Positions 1 to 9,719 of a stretch of 64,000 bases of DNA are shown here, piece after piece. A model generated the notes under the pieces. That model was not told the origin of the DNA and searched no databases. It worked only from the letters and a program-made list of their open reading frames with translations. Source of the DNA: Halorubrum sp. Hd13 (lineage in GTDB: Archaea; Halobacteriota; Halobacteria; Halobacteriales; Haloferacaceae); assembly GCF_002252755.1 (NCBI RefSeq), contig NZ_NHOY01000105.1, forward strand, positions 48,472 through 112,471. The letters run 5' to 3'. A program made the position numbers and the translations under genes. Numbering within the stretch: position 1 is the stretch's first letter; each line of letters opens with the position of its first letter.

Positions 1-88
1 GGCGCTGGACCGCGGGGGTGTCGATCAGCTCGGCGGCGACACCGTCGATCTCGATGTGGTCGTGGACGGTGTCCTTGACCGTGATCAT
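1..88 (-). CDS. HD-domain phosphohydrolase, N-terminal fragment cut by window edge
   Basis: Only the first 29 codons lie in the window, starting at an ATG whose complement is at 86-88 and running off the left edge. The translation begins MITVKDTVHDHIEID and continues to LIDTPAVQR. This matches, position for position, the start of the full HD protein at 630-1868 (MKAIKDSVHGHVRLG ... LIDTPAFQR). It is therefore very probably a second copy of the same HD nucleotidohydrolase family, separated only by a UspA gene. Whether its downstream catalytic histidines are intact cannot be seen here. Confidence 0.75.
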   Translation of the reverse strand, partial: MITVKDTVHDHIEIDGVAAELIDTPAVQR

Positions 89-191
89 GGGGAGCGGTTC
101 GTCGGCATCTGGTAAAAGGAGTGGGAGGGCCGGCGGCGGCCGGCGGGAACCGCGGCTATTATTTATAAGGGTCGTCCGCAAAGGTCGGTGT

Positions 192-596
192 ATGTACGAG
201 TTGCTCATCGGGATCGATAACGCGACCGACAGCCGCGCGGTCGCGCAGGCGGAGGCCGTCGCCGACCTCCCGCACGCGGCCGACGAGACGAAGGCGACCC
301 TGTGTCACGTGTTCCAAGACAACCCCGAGGGAGCCTCTGTCCACCAGCTGTCCGCGGTGCGGCGGGCCCGGGAGACGCTCGAAGCGGCGGGGGTCACCTG
401 CGTCCACTACGAGGCGAGCGGCGATCCGTCCGACGAGTTGCTCTCGGCCGCCGCCGACATCGACGCGAACGCGATCTGCGTCTCCGGGCGCAAGCGCCGA
501 CCGTCGGGGAAGGCCGTCTTCGGGAGCGTGACGCAGGACGTGATCCTCGGGAGCGATCGACCGGTGTTCGCGGTGCCGGCGCCGCGGGAAGAGTGA
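192..596 (+). CDS. UspA-family universal stress protein
   Basis: This 134-residue protein has the Usp fold signature: an N-terminal strand ending in LIGIDNA, a strand containing CHVF, and a C-terminal nucleotide-loop region where GSVTQDVILGS corresponds to the G-2x-G-9x-G-S/T motif, although spacing is not classical. It ends in VFAVPAP. Such proteins are small cytoplasmic ATP/AMP-binding or stress-response proteins whose exact role varies. I chose the ATG at 192 because a TATA-like TTTATAA at 162-168 lies about 27 bp upstream, as expected for a leaderless haloarchaeal transcript. The longer in-frame extension has no homology-like character. It lies between two HD-domain genes on the other strand. 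Confidence 0.85.
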   Translation: MYELLIGIDNATDSRAVAQAEAVADLPHAADETKATLCHVFQDNPEGASVHQLSAVRRARETLEAAGVTCVHYEASGDPSDELLSAAADIDANAICVSGRKRRPSGKAVFGSVTQDVILGSDRPVFAVPAPREE

Positions 597-629
597 GCGG
601 GGACGACTGATCGGGGACGCCTGAACGGG

Positions 630-1868
630 TTACGTCCGCGTGCCAACGGTCCGGAGCCCGAGCACGTCGCGCGCGGCCTCGCCGACCGCGTCGACGTGCT
701 CCGGCGGACAGTAGACGCCGAGCGTCCAGCGGCGGCGCTCGGCGCTCCGCAGCCCGCCGACGAGCTCTGAGGCGTCCTCCAGCCGCTGCGGGACGCCGTC
801 GACGACGACGGTGGAGCCGGACTCCTTCAACCCGGGCCGAGAGGGGACGTCGACGACCACCGCCTCGCGGTCCAGTCCGACGGCGTCGGCGATCTCGCGC
901 TCGGCGGCGACCTCCTCGGCGTGACCCGCGTCGACGGTTCCCGCCGGCACGTCGGCCAGCCCGACCCACACCGCTCGCTTGTAGAGGTCGCGGCGCTCGA
1001 TGCGCCGGCCGAGCTCGGGGACGGTCTCGCGGAGCTCGACGAGCAGGTCGTGGTCGGCCATGCGGCGGAACGTCGCAACGTCGGCGTCGGTGCGGTCGAG
1101 GTAGCGCTCGCAGGCGCGCTCCAGCATCGCGCCGGCGACCCGCGAGACGTGGTGGCGGTAGACGACCGCGTTCATCAGCGAGCGGGCGACGAGCAGGCTC
1201 TCCGCGGTCGGGACGTTTCCCTCCGCGAGCACGAGCTCCGCCCGCTCGGGATCGACAGAGCCGGAGTCGCTGGCTCCGTCGCTCCCGGCCGAGCCGCCCT
1301 CGCCCGCCAGTCGGAGCTCGTTGACGAGCCGTCCGGTGTCGACCGTGCCGTACGGGACGCCCGTGTGGTGGGCGTCGCGCACGAGGTAGTCCATGCGGTC
1401 GACGTCGAGCTCGCCCGAGACGAGCGCCCCGAGCCCGCCGTCGCCCGCGATCAGCGAGGCGACGCGTTCGGGGTCAAGCCCGTTGCGCTCCAAGACTTGG
1501 CACACCTCCCGGTCCGCGTCGGTCAGCAGCCACGCCACGTCGTCGTGGTCGCGCCCGGTCGCGCGCCGGATGATCCCCTCGGTCTGGTGCCCGTACGGGC
1601 CGTGGCCGGCGTCGTGGAGGAGCGCCGCCGCGCGGACGTGAGCCGCGGTGTCGTCGTCGAGGTCGAACCCCTCGACGGCGCCGCGCGCGAGGTGGTAGAC
1701 GCCGAGGCTGTGCTCGAAGCGGGTGTGGTTCGCGGAGGGGTACACCAGCCTGACGGTGGACAGCTGTTTGATGTGGCGCAGTCGCTGGAAGGCGGGCGTG
1801 TCGATCAGTTGGGCGGCGAGGTCGCCGAGCCGGACGTGACCGTGGACGCTGTCCTTTATCGCCTTCAT
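630..1868 (-). CDS. HD-domain phosphohydrolase (dNTPase-like)
   Basis: The 412-residue protein has the HD superfamily metal ligands: HTRFEHS with His53, LLHDAGHG with His85-Asp86, and the distal Asp in DRMDYLVRD near residue 160. This arrangement is that of dGTPase/SAMHD1-like hydrolases, which remove triphosphate or phosphate groups from nucleotides. The C-terminal half carries an extra domain with a Gly/Ser-rich insertion around residues 195-205. Cytoplasmic. The N-terminus aligns with the fragment at 1-88, so the locus held two paralogues. The substrate cannot be told from sequence. No strong TATA box is visible before the ATG. Confidence 0.85.
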   Translation of the reverse strand: MKAIKDSVHGHVRLGDLAAQLIDTPAFQRLRHIKQLSTVRLVYPSANHTRFEHSLGVYHLARGAVEGFDLDDDTAAHVRAAALLHDAGHGPYGHQTEGIIRRATGRDHDDVAWLLTDADREVCQVLERNGLDPERVASLIAGDGGLGALVSGELDVDRMDYLVRDAHHTGVPYGTVDTGRLVNELRLAGEGGSAGSDGASDSGSVDPERAELVLAEGNVPTAESLLVARSLMNAVVYRHHVSRVAGAMLERACERYLDRTDADVATFRRMADHDLLVELRETVPELGRRIERRDLYKRAVWVGLADVPAGTVDAGHAEEVAAEREIADAVGLDREAVVVDVPSRPGLKESGSTVVVDGVPQRLEDASELVGGLRSAERRRWTLGVYCPPEHVDAVGEAARDVLGLRTVGTRT

Positions 1869-1983
1869 CGTCCGGGCGTCGGCCGCAGACGGATTGGTCG
1901 TTTCGACTCGGCGCCGGCGTCGGTCGGGGGGCGAGCCGGCCCGCGGACGACGCGGGCTCGGGGCGGCGACCGTCCGGGGCGGG

Positions 1984-2553
1984 TCACTCGTCGACGATCT
2001 CGACGTCGAACCGCTCCTCTAAGGCCCGGACGACGGAGCCGCCGACGCCGGCCGTCGCGGCGCGACCGTCCTCCACCGCGAACAGGTCGTCCTCGTCGAC
2101 GTCGAACTCGTCCGCGAGCTCTTCGACGGTGAGCCCGGCGTCTCGCCGGGCCGCCGCCACCTCGTCGCCGTAGCCGGAGACGAGGTACGGGAGGCGGTCG
2201 GACTCGTAGCTCGTGCCGTCCTCCTCCCAGTGCTTGGAGTCGCCGGTCACGGAGTCGTACATCTTTGCCTGCTTCCGCGCGAGCTCCTTCTTCCGGCTCT
2301 CAGATCCGGACGACTCGGCGCTGGCGCCGCCCGGGCTCCCCCCGGAGCTACCGCCGCGACTGCCGCCAGAGCCGGAGCCGCCCCCGCCCTGCGGCGCGTT
2401 GCCCGCGTCGTCGTGCGGCCGGCAGTCCGAGCACACCAGCAGCTTCGCGCCGGCGACCGTGGCCCGCTGGAGCTTCGTGGTCTCCCGCCCGCAGAGCTCA
2501 CAGGCGTCGCCGTCGTCGCCGCCGCCGCCACCGCCCGTTGAGTACTTCGTCAT
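1984..2553 (-). CDS. Archaeal multiprotein bridging factor 1 (MBF1-like)
   Basis: The 189-residue protein has an N-terminal zinc ribbon (C18xxC21 and C41xxC44), then a Gly/Ser-rich linker at about residues 50-85 and a C-terminal Xre-type helix-turn-helix (about 125-185, with LTVEELADEFDVDEDDL). This domain order is that of archaeal MBF1, which bridges transcription or translation machinery; the eukaryotic homologue links activators to TBP. The poly-Gly run near residues 7-12 and the long Gly/Ser linker are haloarchaeal embellishments. It is transcribed away from the HD gene on the same strand with a short gap, so co-transcription is possible but unproven. Confidence 0.82.
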   Translation of the reverse strand: MTKYSTGGGGGGDDGDACELCGRETTKLQRATVAGAKLLVCSDCRPHDDAGNAPQGGGGSGSGGSRGGSSGGSPGGASAESSGSESRKKELARKQAKMYDSVTGDSKHWEEDGTSYESDRLPYLVSGYGDEVAAARRDAGLTVEELADEFDVDEDDLFAVEDGRAATAGVGGSVVRALEERFDVEIVDE

Positions 2554-2634
2554 ACCGCGAGTGGTAGACCTGGACGGTTAAAAAGTCGTGGAGGGGCGGC
2601 CCATCGGGCGAGCGGCGGGTCGACGGCGACTGTC

Positions 2635-3954
2635 TCACGCCCCGCCCGGTCCGAGGTACCCCCACGCGAGCAGTCGGTCGCCGTCGCCGTCGACCCACCG
2701 CTCGCCGATGTCGTCGCGGTAGTACATGTTCGGCATCACGACGTCGTCGATGCGACCGTACGCCTGCTCGCGAGCGGCCTGCATCGTCTCGCCCGTTCCG
2801 GTGACGACGATCGGCATCCCGCTCTCGCCGGCGGCCCGCCACTGGCCGTCGACCCGCTTCGCGTCTTCGAGGTGGATTCCCTCCCTGCTCTCCGTCTCGA
2901 ACACCACGGCGGCGTTCCGCGAGTTCTCGTCGTACGTCTTCTCGTCGTCGAACGGGAACGGCGGGAGCACGATGCGCACGGCGATCTGGTAGCCGTTGTG
3001 GACCTCCACCTCGGGGTCGTTGCCGTGCGCGAGGTCGTAGAAGAACTCGCCGGTGGACGACTCGATCGACTCCTCCTGTAACGCGATCGTCGGGTACCCG
3101 AACCGCGGCGTGAACTCCAGCGGGTAGATCCCGTGCTCGTTCACGATGCAGTTGATGTCGATACTGCCGACGTACCCCTCGTCGGCGAGCCAGCCTTCGA
3201 TTTTGCCGAAGGTTTCTTCGAATAACTCGTTCTGGCCCGCCCAAAACATCGAAGTCCCCATCTCGCCGGTCGAGGGATCGATGTTCCCTGGGAACAACTT
3301 CTTGTGCTCGAAATTGAAGTTGACCTGGTCGATGAACTCGTCGCCGTTGAAGAAGCCGCAGATAGCGATTTCAACGCCCTCTACTTTGCGTTGCAGCTGG
3401 AAGCCCTTCATCCGGTGGCCCCACGCCTTCTTGTACGCGTTCAGGACGCCGACGACGTCGCTCCCGTCGCCCTCGTTCCCGACGTACAGCAGCCGCTTGA
3501 CGTTCTGGACCTCGCCGAGCGGTTTGATGACGTACGGGGCGGGGTTCTCCTCCACGTGTCGGATGCCGTCGTCGAAATCGCGGAAGACGTGGTGTTCGAT
3601 CGTGTTGACGCCGTGGTCTTCGAGGACCTCCATCGCGTACCCCCGGTCCTCTTCGAGGCGGTCGGTGTTCGGCGTCCCGCCGACGACGGCGTTCCCGTCC
3701 TCGCGGAGCTCCGCGGCGAGCGCCCCGGTGCCGACGTCGGAGCCGACCCAGATGTCGTCGAAGACGACGACGTCGGCCCAGTCGACCTCGGCCTCCCAGT
3801 CGTCGGTCTTCCGAACGAACCCGTCGCCGATCTCCCGGTCGCTCTCGGCCTCGATGTAGTACTTCACCTCGTGGCCCTCGCGGTGGACCTGCCAGGCGAG
3901 GTCGGTGATCAGCGCGGCCTCGGCCGAGACGAACAGGAAGCGAGCGGGGTCCAT
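2635..3954 (-). CDS. ATP-grasp enzyme, PurD-like (GAR-synthetase-related)
   Basis: The 439-residue protein resembles phosphoribosylamine-glycine ligase. A Rossmann-like N-terminal domain (FLFVSAEAALITDLAW) is followed by an ATP-grasp domain with APYVIKPLGEV, a GVEIAICGFFNG segment, and the metal-binding loop EFTPRFGYPT near residue 265. It lacks the exact GREHA/GAPRFGDPE signatures of canonical PurD, so glycine or phosphoribosylamine may not be the substrate. Haloarchaeal homologues are often annotated phosphoribosylamine-glycine ligase, from memory. Cytoplasmic. I am confident of the fold and less so of the reaction. Confidence 0.7.
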   Translation of the reverse strand: MDPARFLFVSAEAALITDLAWQVHREGHEVKYYIEAESDREIGDGFVRKTDDWEAEVDWADVVVFDDIWVGSDVGTGALAAELREDGNAVVGGTPNTDRLEEDRGYAMEVLEDHGVNTIEHHVFRDFDDGIRHVEENPAPYVIKPLGEVQNVKRLLYVGNEGDGSDVVGVLNAYKKAWGHRMKGFQLQRKVEGVEIAICGFFNGDEFIDQVNFNFEHKKLFPGNIDPSTGEMGTSMFWAGQNELFEETFGKIEGWLADEGYVGSIDINCIVNEHGIYPLEFTPRFGYPTIALQEESIESSTGEFFYDLAHGNDPEVEVHNGYQIAVRIVLPPFPFDDEKTYDENSRNAAVVFETESREGIHLEDAKRVDGQWRAAGESGMPIVVTGTGETMQAAREQAYGRIDDVVMPNMYYRDDIGERWVDGDGDRLLAWGYLGPGGA

Positions 3955-4002
3955 ACGGCGGTCTCACGCGGCGAGGACTTGAGTGTGGGTGTCGGTCCCG
4001 CG

Positions 4003-4368
4003 CTACTGTCCGACGACGTCCGGTTCGAGCGCGCCGACCGCCTCGAGGATCGTCTCGACGTCCCCCTCGTCGACGCCGTTCTCCCGGAGCGCCTCGCCGA
4101 GGTAGGTCGCGACGCGACCGAACGCCTCCGCCGTGACTCCCATCCCCTCGTGTGCCTCCCGCATGTCGGCCCCCTCGTACGAGACCGGGCCGCCGGCGAC
4201 GGCGCTGACGAACTGCACCTGATGGGCGTACAGCGCCTCCCTATCGACGCCCTCGAAGTACGGTTCGAGGAGCGGATCGTCGAAGACGCGGTCGTAGAAG
4301 TCGGACACGACGGCCTCGACGGCTTCGCGACCGCCGATGTCGGCATAGATCGATTGGCTCTCGGTCAT
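4003..4368 (-). CDS. Group I truncated haemoglobin
   Basis: This is a 121-residue 2-over-2 globin. The haem-pocket Tyr (B10) is Tyr25 in DFYDRVF, the proximal F8 His is His73 in REAHEGM, and VQFVSAVAGGP matches the E-helix region of the family. Such globins bind O2 or NO and often act in NO detoxification. The start is placed at the ATG at 4368, not the longer frame, because the globin fold begins there and TTAT at 4392-4397 sits about 26 bp upstream. A palindrome (4409-4420) lies directly upstream of this box. Divergently transcribed from the GluTR-dimerisation-like gene. Confidence 0.9.
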   Translation of the reverse strand: MTESQSIYADIGGREAVEAVVSDFYDRVFDDPLLEPYFEGVDREALYAHQVQFVSAVAGGPVSYEGADMREAHEGMGVTAEAFGRVATYLGEALRENGVDEGDVETILEAVGALEPDVVGQ

Positions 4369-4408
4369 CAATTCGATCGCATTTCTTGCGGCATAAGACT
4401 GGTTCGAA

Positions 4409-4420
4409 AGAACATGTTCG
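4409..4420. promoter_or_regulatory. Palindromic operator, truncated haemoglobin promoter
   Basis: AGAACATGTTCG is a near-perfect inverted repeat (consensus CGAAC-N2-GTTCG). Its near edge is 41 bp upstream of the haemoglobin start codon, just beyond the TATA-like box, the usual site for an archaeal activator. The same motif recurs at 4464-4475 and 5152-5163. Confidence 0.6.
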
Positions 4421-4463
4421 GTGATATCGTCCGCGATCCGCCGGGCGGGCGACGCGTGCGTGT

Positions 4464-4475
4464 CGAACACGTTCG
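4464..4475. promoter_or_regulatory. Palindromic operator, GluTR-dimerisation-like gene promoter
   Basis: CGAACACGTTCG, in the divergent intergenic region, ends 38 bp upstream of the ATG at 4513. It is identical to the site at 5152-5163 and shares the following GGG. The TATA element between it and the start is weak (GTGAATCC). Confidence 0.6.
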
Positions 4476-4512
4476 GGTGAATCCTGATCCGCGTGGCGGC
4501 CGGCGATCCGAT

Positions 4513-4863
4513 ATGCGACACGAACGGCTCGACGCGCGACGGACATCGGCCGTTCGAGCGCCCGACGACGGTTCGGCCGACGAGGAGTCGGCCGACGGCG
4601 ACTTCGAAGATCCGGACCACGTCCGGCGGCAGATACTGGGCCGAGCGGAGCGGATCGAGCGCCGCGAGGTCGCGGAGGCGATATCGTCGCTCGAGGCGCG
4701 CGGCGGCCTCACCGACGAGCAGCGCGAGACGGTCCGTCTCCTCGGAGCCGCGATAGCCCGGGAGCTGACGGCGGCGCCCGAGTCGGCCCTAGAGGGAACC
4801 GCGCGGGACGAACCGGCGGCCGTTCGGGCCGTCGCGCGGTTGTTCGACGTCGAGAGCGAGTAG
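4513..4863 (+). CDS. Stand-alone GluTR dimerisation-like domain protein
   Basis: The 116-residue protein has an acidic N-terminal tail (about 1-35) followed by an all-helical part, with RRQILGRAERIERREVAEA, LTDEQRETVRLLGAAIARE, ESAL and AVRAVARLFDV. This closely resembles the C-terminal dimerisation domain of glutamyl-tRNA reductase (HemA), which normally ends with a helix such as LAPPTKSL followed by a final LFDL-type helix. The catalytic and NADPH domains are absent. It may bind or modulate HemA, or be a repurposed helical domain; that is inference. It is divergent from the haemoglobin gene with an operator-like palindrome in between, which links it to haem or redox physiology. Confidence 0.6.
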   Translation: MRHERLDARRTSAVRAPDDGSADEESADGDFEDPDHVRRQILGRAERIERREVAEAISSLEARGGLTDEQRETVRLLGAAIARELTAAPESALEGTARDEPAAVRAVARLFDVESE

Positions 4864-4877
4864 CCGCGACCCCGCCC

Positions 4878-5111
4878 CTACGCCTCGACCTTCGGGAACT
4901 CGGCGACGAACTCGTCCGCCGCCTCCTGCCGGACCTCGTAGCGCTCCTCGTCGAACGCGGGCACCTCGGCGGCCATCTCGTAGTACAGGGGCTTCGGTTC
5001 GTGGTCGTTGACGATGGTGAGCGTCTCGCCGGGTTCCATCCCGTCGAACTCCTCGTGGATCCGGTCGTGTCTGTTCACCGGCGGAATGTCGCGAACGTCT
5101 AGTCGTGGCAT
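4878..5111 (-). CDS. DUF2249 (TusA-like fold) small protein
   Basis: The 77-residue protein begins MPRLDVRDIPPVNRHDRIH and contains EFDGMEPGETLTIVNDHEPKPLYYEM, the hallmark of DUF2249, a TusA/SirA-like alpha-beta domain without the sulfur-carrying Cys. In haloarchaea these often lie near denitrification or NO-response genes (general knowledge). The start is the internal ATG at 5111, because the preceding residues are not family-like. The palindrome at 5152-5163 lies 41 bp upstream, the same distance as for the haemoglobin gene. Downstream it converges with the gene at 4513-4863, leaving 14 bp. Confidence 0.85.
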   Translation of the reverse strand: MPRLDVRDIPPVNRHDRIHEEFDGMEPGETLTIVNDHEPKPLYYEMAAEVPAFDEERYEVRQEAADEFVAEFPKVEA

Positions 5112-5151
5112 GCGTCCGAGCGTTCGCGACGCCTCCGCATCCGTGTTGAGA

Positions 5152-5163
5152 CGAACACGTTCG
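5152..5163. promoter_or_regulatory. Palindromic operator, DUF2249 promoter
   Basis: CGAACACGTTCG is identical to 4464-4475, including the adjoining GGG. Its near edge is 41 bp from the DUF2249 start codon. It could also serve the divergent cupin gene about 130 bp away. Confidence 0.6.
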
Positions 5164-5295
5164 GGCACAGCCACACCCCGCCGAGACCCGTGGATCCGAA
5201 CGTGACGGGTTCATCGACGCAACCGATCGAACAGGACGCGAACAGCCCCCGCCGCTCGCACGGCCGATGCGGCTCGTTCCGCGGAGGTGAGTGAC

Positions 5296-5682
5296 GTGCC
5301 CGCGACGAGCCTCGACGCGGAGCGAACCTACGACGAGGAGCGGTTCTCGACGAGCGGCGTGTTCCGAAGCGACCGCTCGAAGGTCGTCTGCGGCTACTTC
5401 GAACCGGGGCAGTTCATCCCCGTTCACGCCCCCGAGAGCGACATGACGATTACGGTCCAGTCCGGGACGGGAACGGTCCGAGAGGGCGACACCGAGCACC
5501 CTGTCGCCTCCGGCGACGTTGTCCTCGTCGAGGCGGGGACCGAGCGCGGCGTGAAGGCGGACGACGACGCGCGCCTCGAAGCGGTTCTCGTCACCGCGCC
5601 GCCGCCGACCGACGCGGAGCACGACCCGGTCCGAGAGGGGATCCGACGCGGCGTGTTCGACCCGCGAACGGAATCAGAGTAA
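5296..5682 (+). CDS. Cupin-domain protein
   Basis: The 128-residue protein is a single small beta-barrel cupin: GYFEPGQFIPVHAPESDMTI supplies motif 1 (His in PVHAP, with further acidic ligands) and GDVVLVEAGTERGVKA supplies motif 2. It probably binds a metal. A perfect Shine-Dalgarno GGAGGTGA at 5283-5290 is followed 5 nt later by GTG at 5296, so I prefer this start over the GTG at 5287, which lies inside the Shine-Dalgarno. This is one of the few SD-led starts here. It is divergent from DUF2249, with operator CGAACACGTTCG between them, suggesting joint control. Confidence 0.8.
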   Translation: MPATSLDAERTYDEERFSTSGVFRSDRSKVVCGYFEPGQFIPVHAPESDMTITVQSGTGTVREGDTEHPVASGDVVLVEAGTERGVKADDDARLEAVLVTAPPPTDAEHDPVREGIRRGVFDPRTESE

Positions 5683-6003
5683 GACCCCTCGGTGGGAGAG
5701 CGGGGCCGGTCGCGTCCGCCCGATCGTTCGGTTCGCCCGCTCACCGACGGTCTAGGCGCTAAACTTCGTGGAGACGGGGCGGGGGGTCACGCAGGCGTTG
5801 GTGGGGTACCGACCCGGGACGACCGGCCACTCGACGTCCACGTCGACGCGTACGATAGATGGCATATGTAACAAAATCACTGTATTTTTGTGATATAAAA
5901 ACTATTCTTCATACTTTTAAAATACGGGTTGTTTTTACCGGGTTTTTCCCTCTGAAGAGGACACCTTTTTATTTGAGGTGACGGAAGCCCCGGACGACAC
6001 TGA
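5683..6003 (+). promoter_or_regulatory. Intergenic region with AT-rich katG promoter
   Basis: No gene is seen in this 321-bp gap. From 5860 the DNA turns abruptly AT-rich. An inverted repeat ATCAC-N9-GTGAT occupies 5876-5894, and a TATA-like CTTTTTATTTG near 5966-5976 lies about 28-30 bp before the katG ATG. The inverted repeat about 110 bp upstream is a candidate regulator site. Confidence 0.5.
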
Positions 6004-8157
<2,154 letters not shown>

Positions 8158-8368
8158 GTCGCGACGCCGCGCTCGTCGCGGATGCCGTTTTCATCCGCAC
8201 GATCGGTCGTCCAGTGAGCGACCCGATTCCGTCAGTCGGCGGTTTCGCACTCTACGGTGAGTCCCCCGCCGGCGTCGAGAACCGCCCCGGGACCGACGGA
8301 CCGGGAGCGGCCGCGGCGGTGCCCCGATCGTCCGAAGAACTTTATCAATTACCGTCGATCACTGTAGA

Positions 8369-9523
8369 ATGGCGCCCCGCGACGGGGAGCCGGGGGGAGA
8401 TTCGTCCGCCGGCGAGAATTCCGAGCCAGACGCCGAAGTAGCGCTGAGTGACGTTCGATCTCCGTTGGCGTCGCGGCTGATCGCCGCGTTCCGGTCGCTC
8501 GACCGTCGCGGCCTGTTCACCGTCGCACTGCTCGTTGGGGGGGTTCCGTTTGCGGCGAGCGCGGTCATCGCATTCCGAGGCGGGTTCGGACTCCGGTTCC
8601 TGCGGACCGGGTCGGTCTACGTTTGGACCGTCGGGCTGTTCGTCGGGGGACTTACGTTCGGGTGGTGGGCCAAGCGATACCCGGAACTGTGGGTGACACT
8701 CAGACCCGTCTTCGACGTGCCTGAGAACGAGTATCGAGCCGTCGTTCGATCTCGGATCGCCGAGATGTACGACCTCGGGCGAGTCCTGCTGTGGTTTCCC
8801 GTCGTCCTGCTGTCGGGCGTGATCTACGATTTGGTGTTGGTCGGGGCCCCGTACGTGATCTACGTACGGAGCGCGGATCCCCTGGTTTCCGTCGCCGCTC
8901 CGACGGTGCGTCTTCCCTTCGACGTGTACGCCTACTCGCTGAGCGTCATCAACTACGCGTTCGGCATCGTGAGTCTGGTGGGACTCCTGATAGCCGTTCA
9001 CGTCGCGGTAATCCACGTCCGCTTGGTCAGCGACGTAATGCGTCTGCGAATACGAGACGTTCGAACGGCCGCGGTCGAACTCACGCCGCTCGCGCGGTTC
9101 GACGTCGTCATCTCGTTGGGGTGGTTCGCCTCTCTGACCTTCGGGATGGTGATCTTGATCGCCACCGAGTACGATCCTTGGACGGATCCGCTGTTTCTAT
9201 CGACGTTCCTCCTCGTGTTCCTGTTCGGCGTCGTCCTGTTCGCGGTCCCGCAGCTTTCGATCCACACCGCCCTTCAGTCGGAGAAGCGGACGCTCTTGGG
9301 CGAGATCGACGCGAAGTACGAGCGCATGTACGAAGACCTCTCCAGTACGGGCGATTCGGAACACTCGTCCGAGGAGGTCTCGACACGGTTGGACGTCCTC
9401 GAGGCCCGTCGGCGGAACGCGACGGAGATCCGAACGTGGGCGTACGACCTACCGGGCGTGGCGTCGCTCCTGGTCTCGTCGGTGATTCCGCTGATCCTCC
9501 AGTTCGGCCAGATGATCGCGTGA
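8369..9523 (+). CDS. Multi-pass membrane protein, unknown
   Basis: The 384-residue protein has a short acidic cytoplasmic N-terminus (about 1-45), then hydrophobic segments near residues 50-70, 82-100, 137-160, 187-215, 245-265 and 272-295, a charged helical stretch at about 300-355 (EKRTLLGEIDAKYERMYEDL) with coiled-coil character, and a last hydrophobic segment at 365-384. I do not recognise a family. TATA-like CTTTATCAAT at 8339-8348 supports the ATG at 8369. It is monocistronic. GC is slightly lower than the neighbours. Confidence 0.75.
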   Translation: MAPRDGEPGGDSSAGENSEPDAEVALSDVRSPLASRLIAAFRSLDRRGLFTVALLVGGVPFAASAVIAFRGGFGLRFLRTGSVYVWTVGLFVGGLTFGWWAKRYPELWVTLRPVFDVPENEYRAVVRSRIAEMYDLGRVLLWFPVVLLSGVIYDLVLVGAPYVIYVRSADPLVSVAAPTVRLPFDVYAYSLSVINYAFGIVSLVGLLIAVHVAVIHVRLVSDVMRLRIRDVRTAAVELTPLARFDVVISLGWFASLTFGMVILIATEYDPWTDPLFLSTFLLVFLFGVVLFAVPQLSIHTALQSEKRTLLGEIDAKYERMYEDLSSTGDSEHSSEEVSTRLDVLEARRRNATEIRTWAYDLPGVASLLVSSVIPLILQFGQMIA

Positions 9524-9719
9524 CCGGGGTGCGTCACGGGAGGCGATACGCCCGCTTGCTCGCGTCGCTACCGCAACGCCGCATGAACCGGCGTGAGTCT
9601 CGGTCGTCAACACCCGGGCGCGTGTCAATGGCCGTTTCGGGTGACCTGATAGCGCGGGAGACCGCCTCTGAGGCTCCGGCCGCGAGAACGCGCGCGGGCC
9701 GGGAAGCGTTCGGCTCGCC

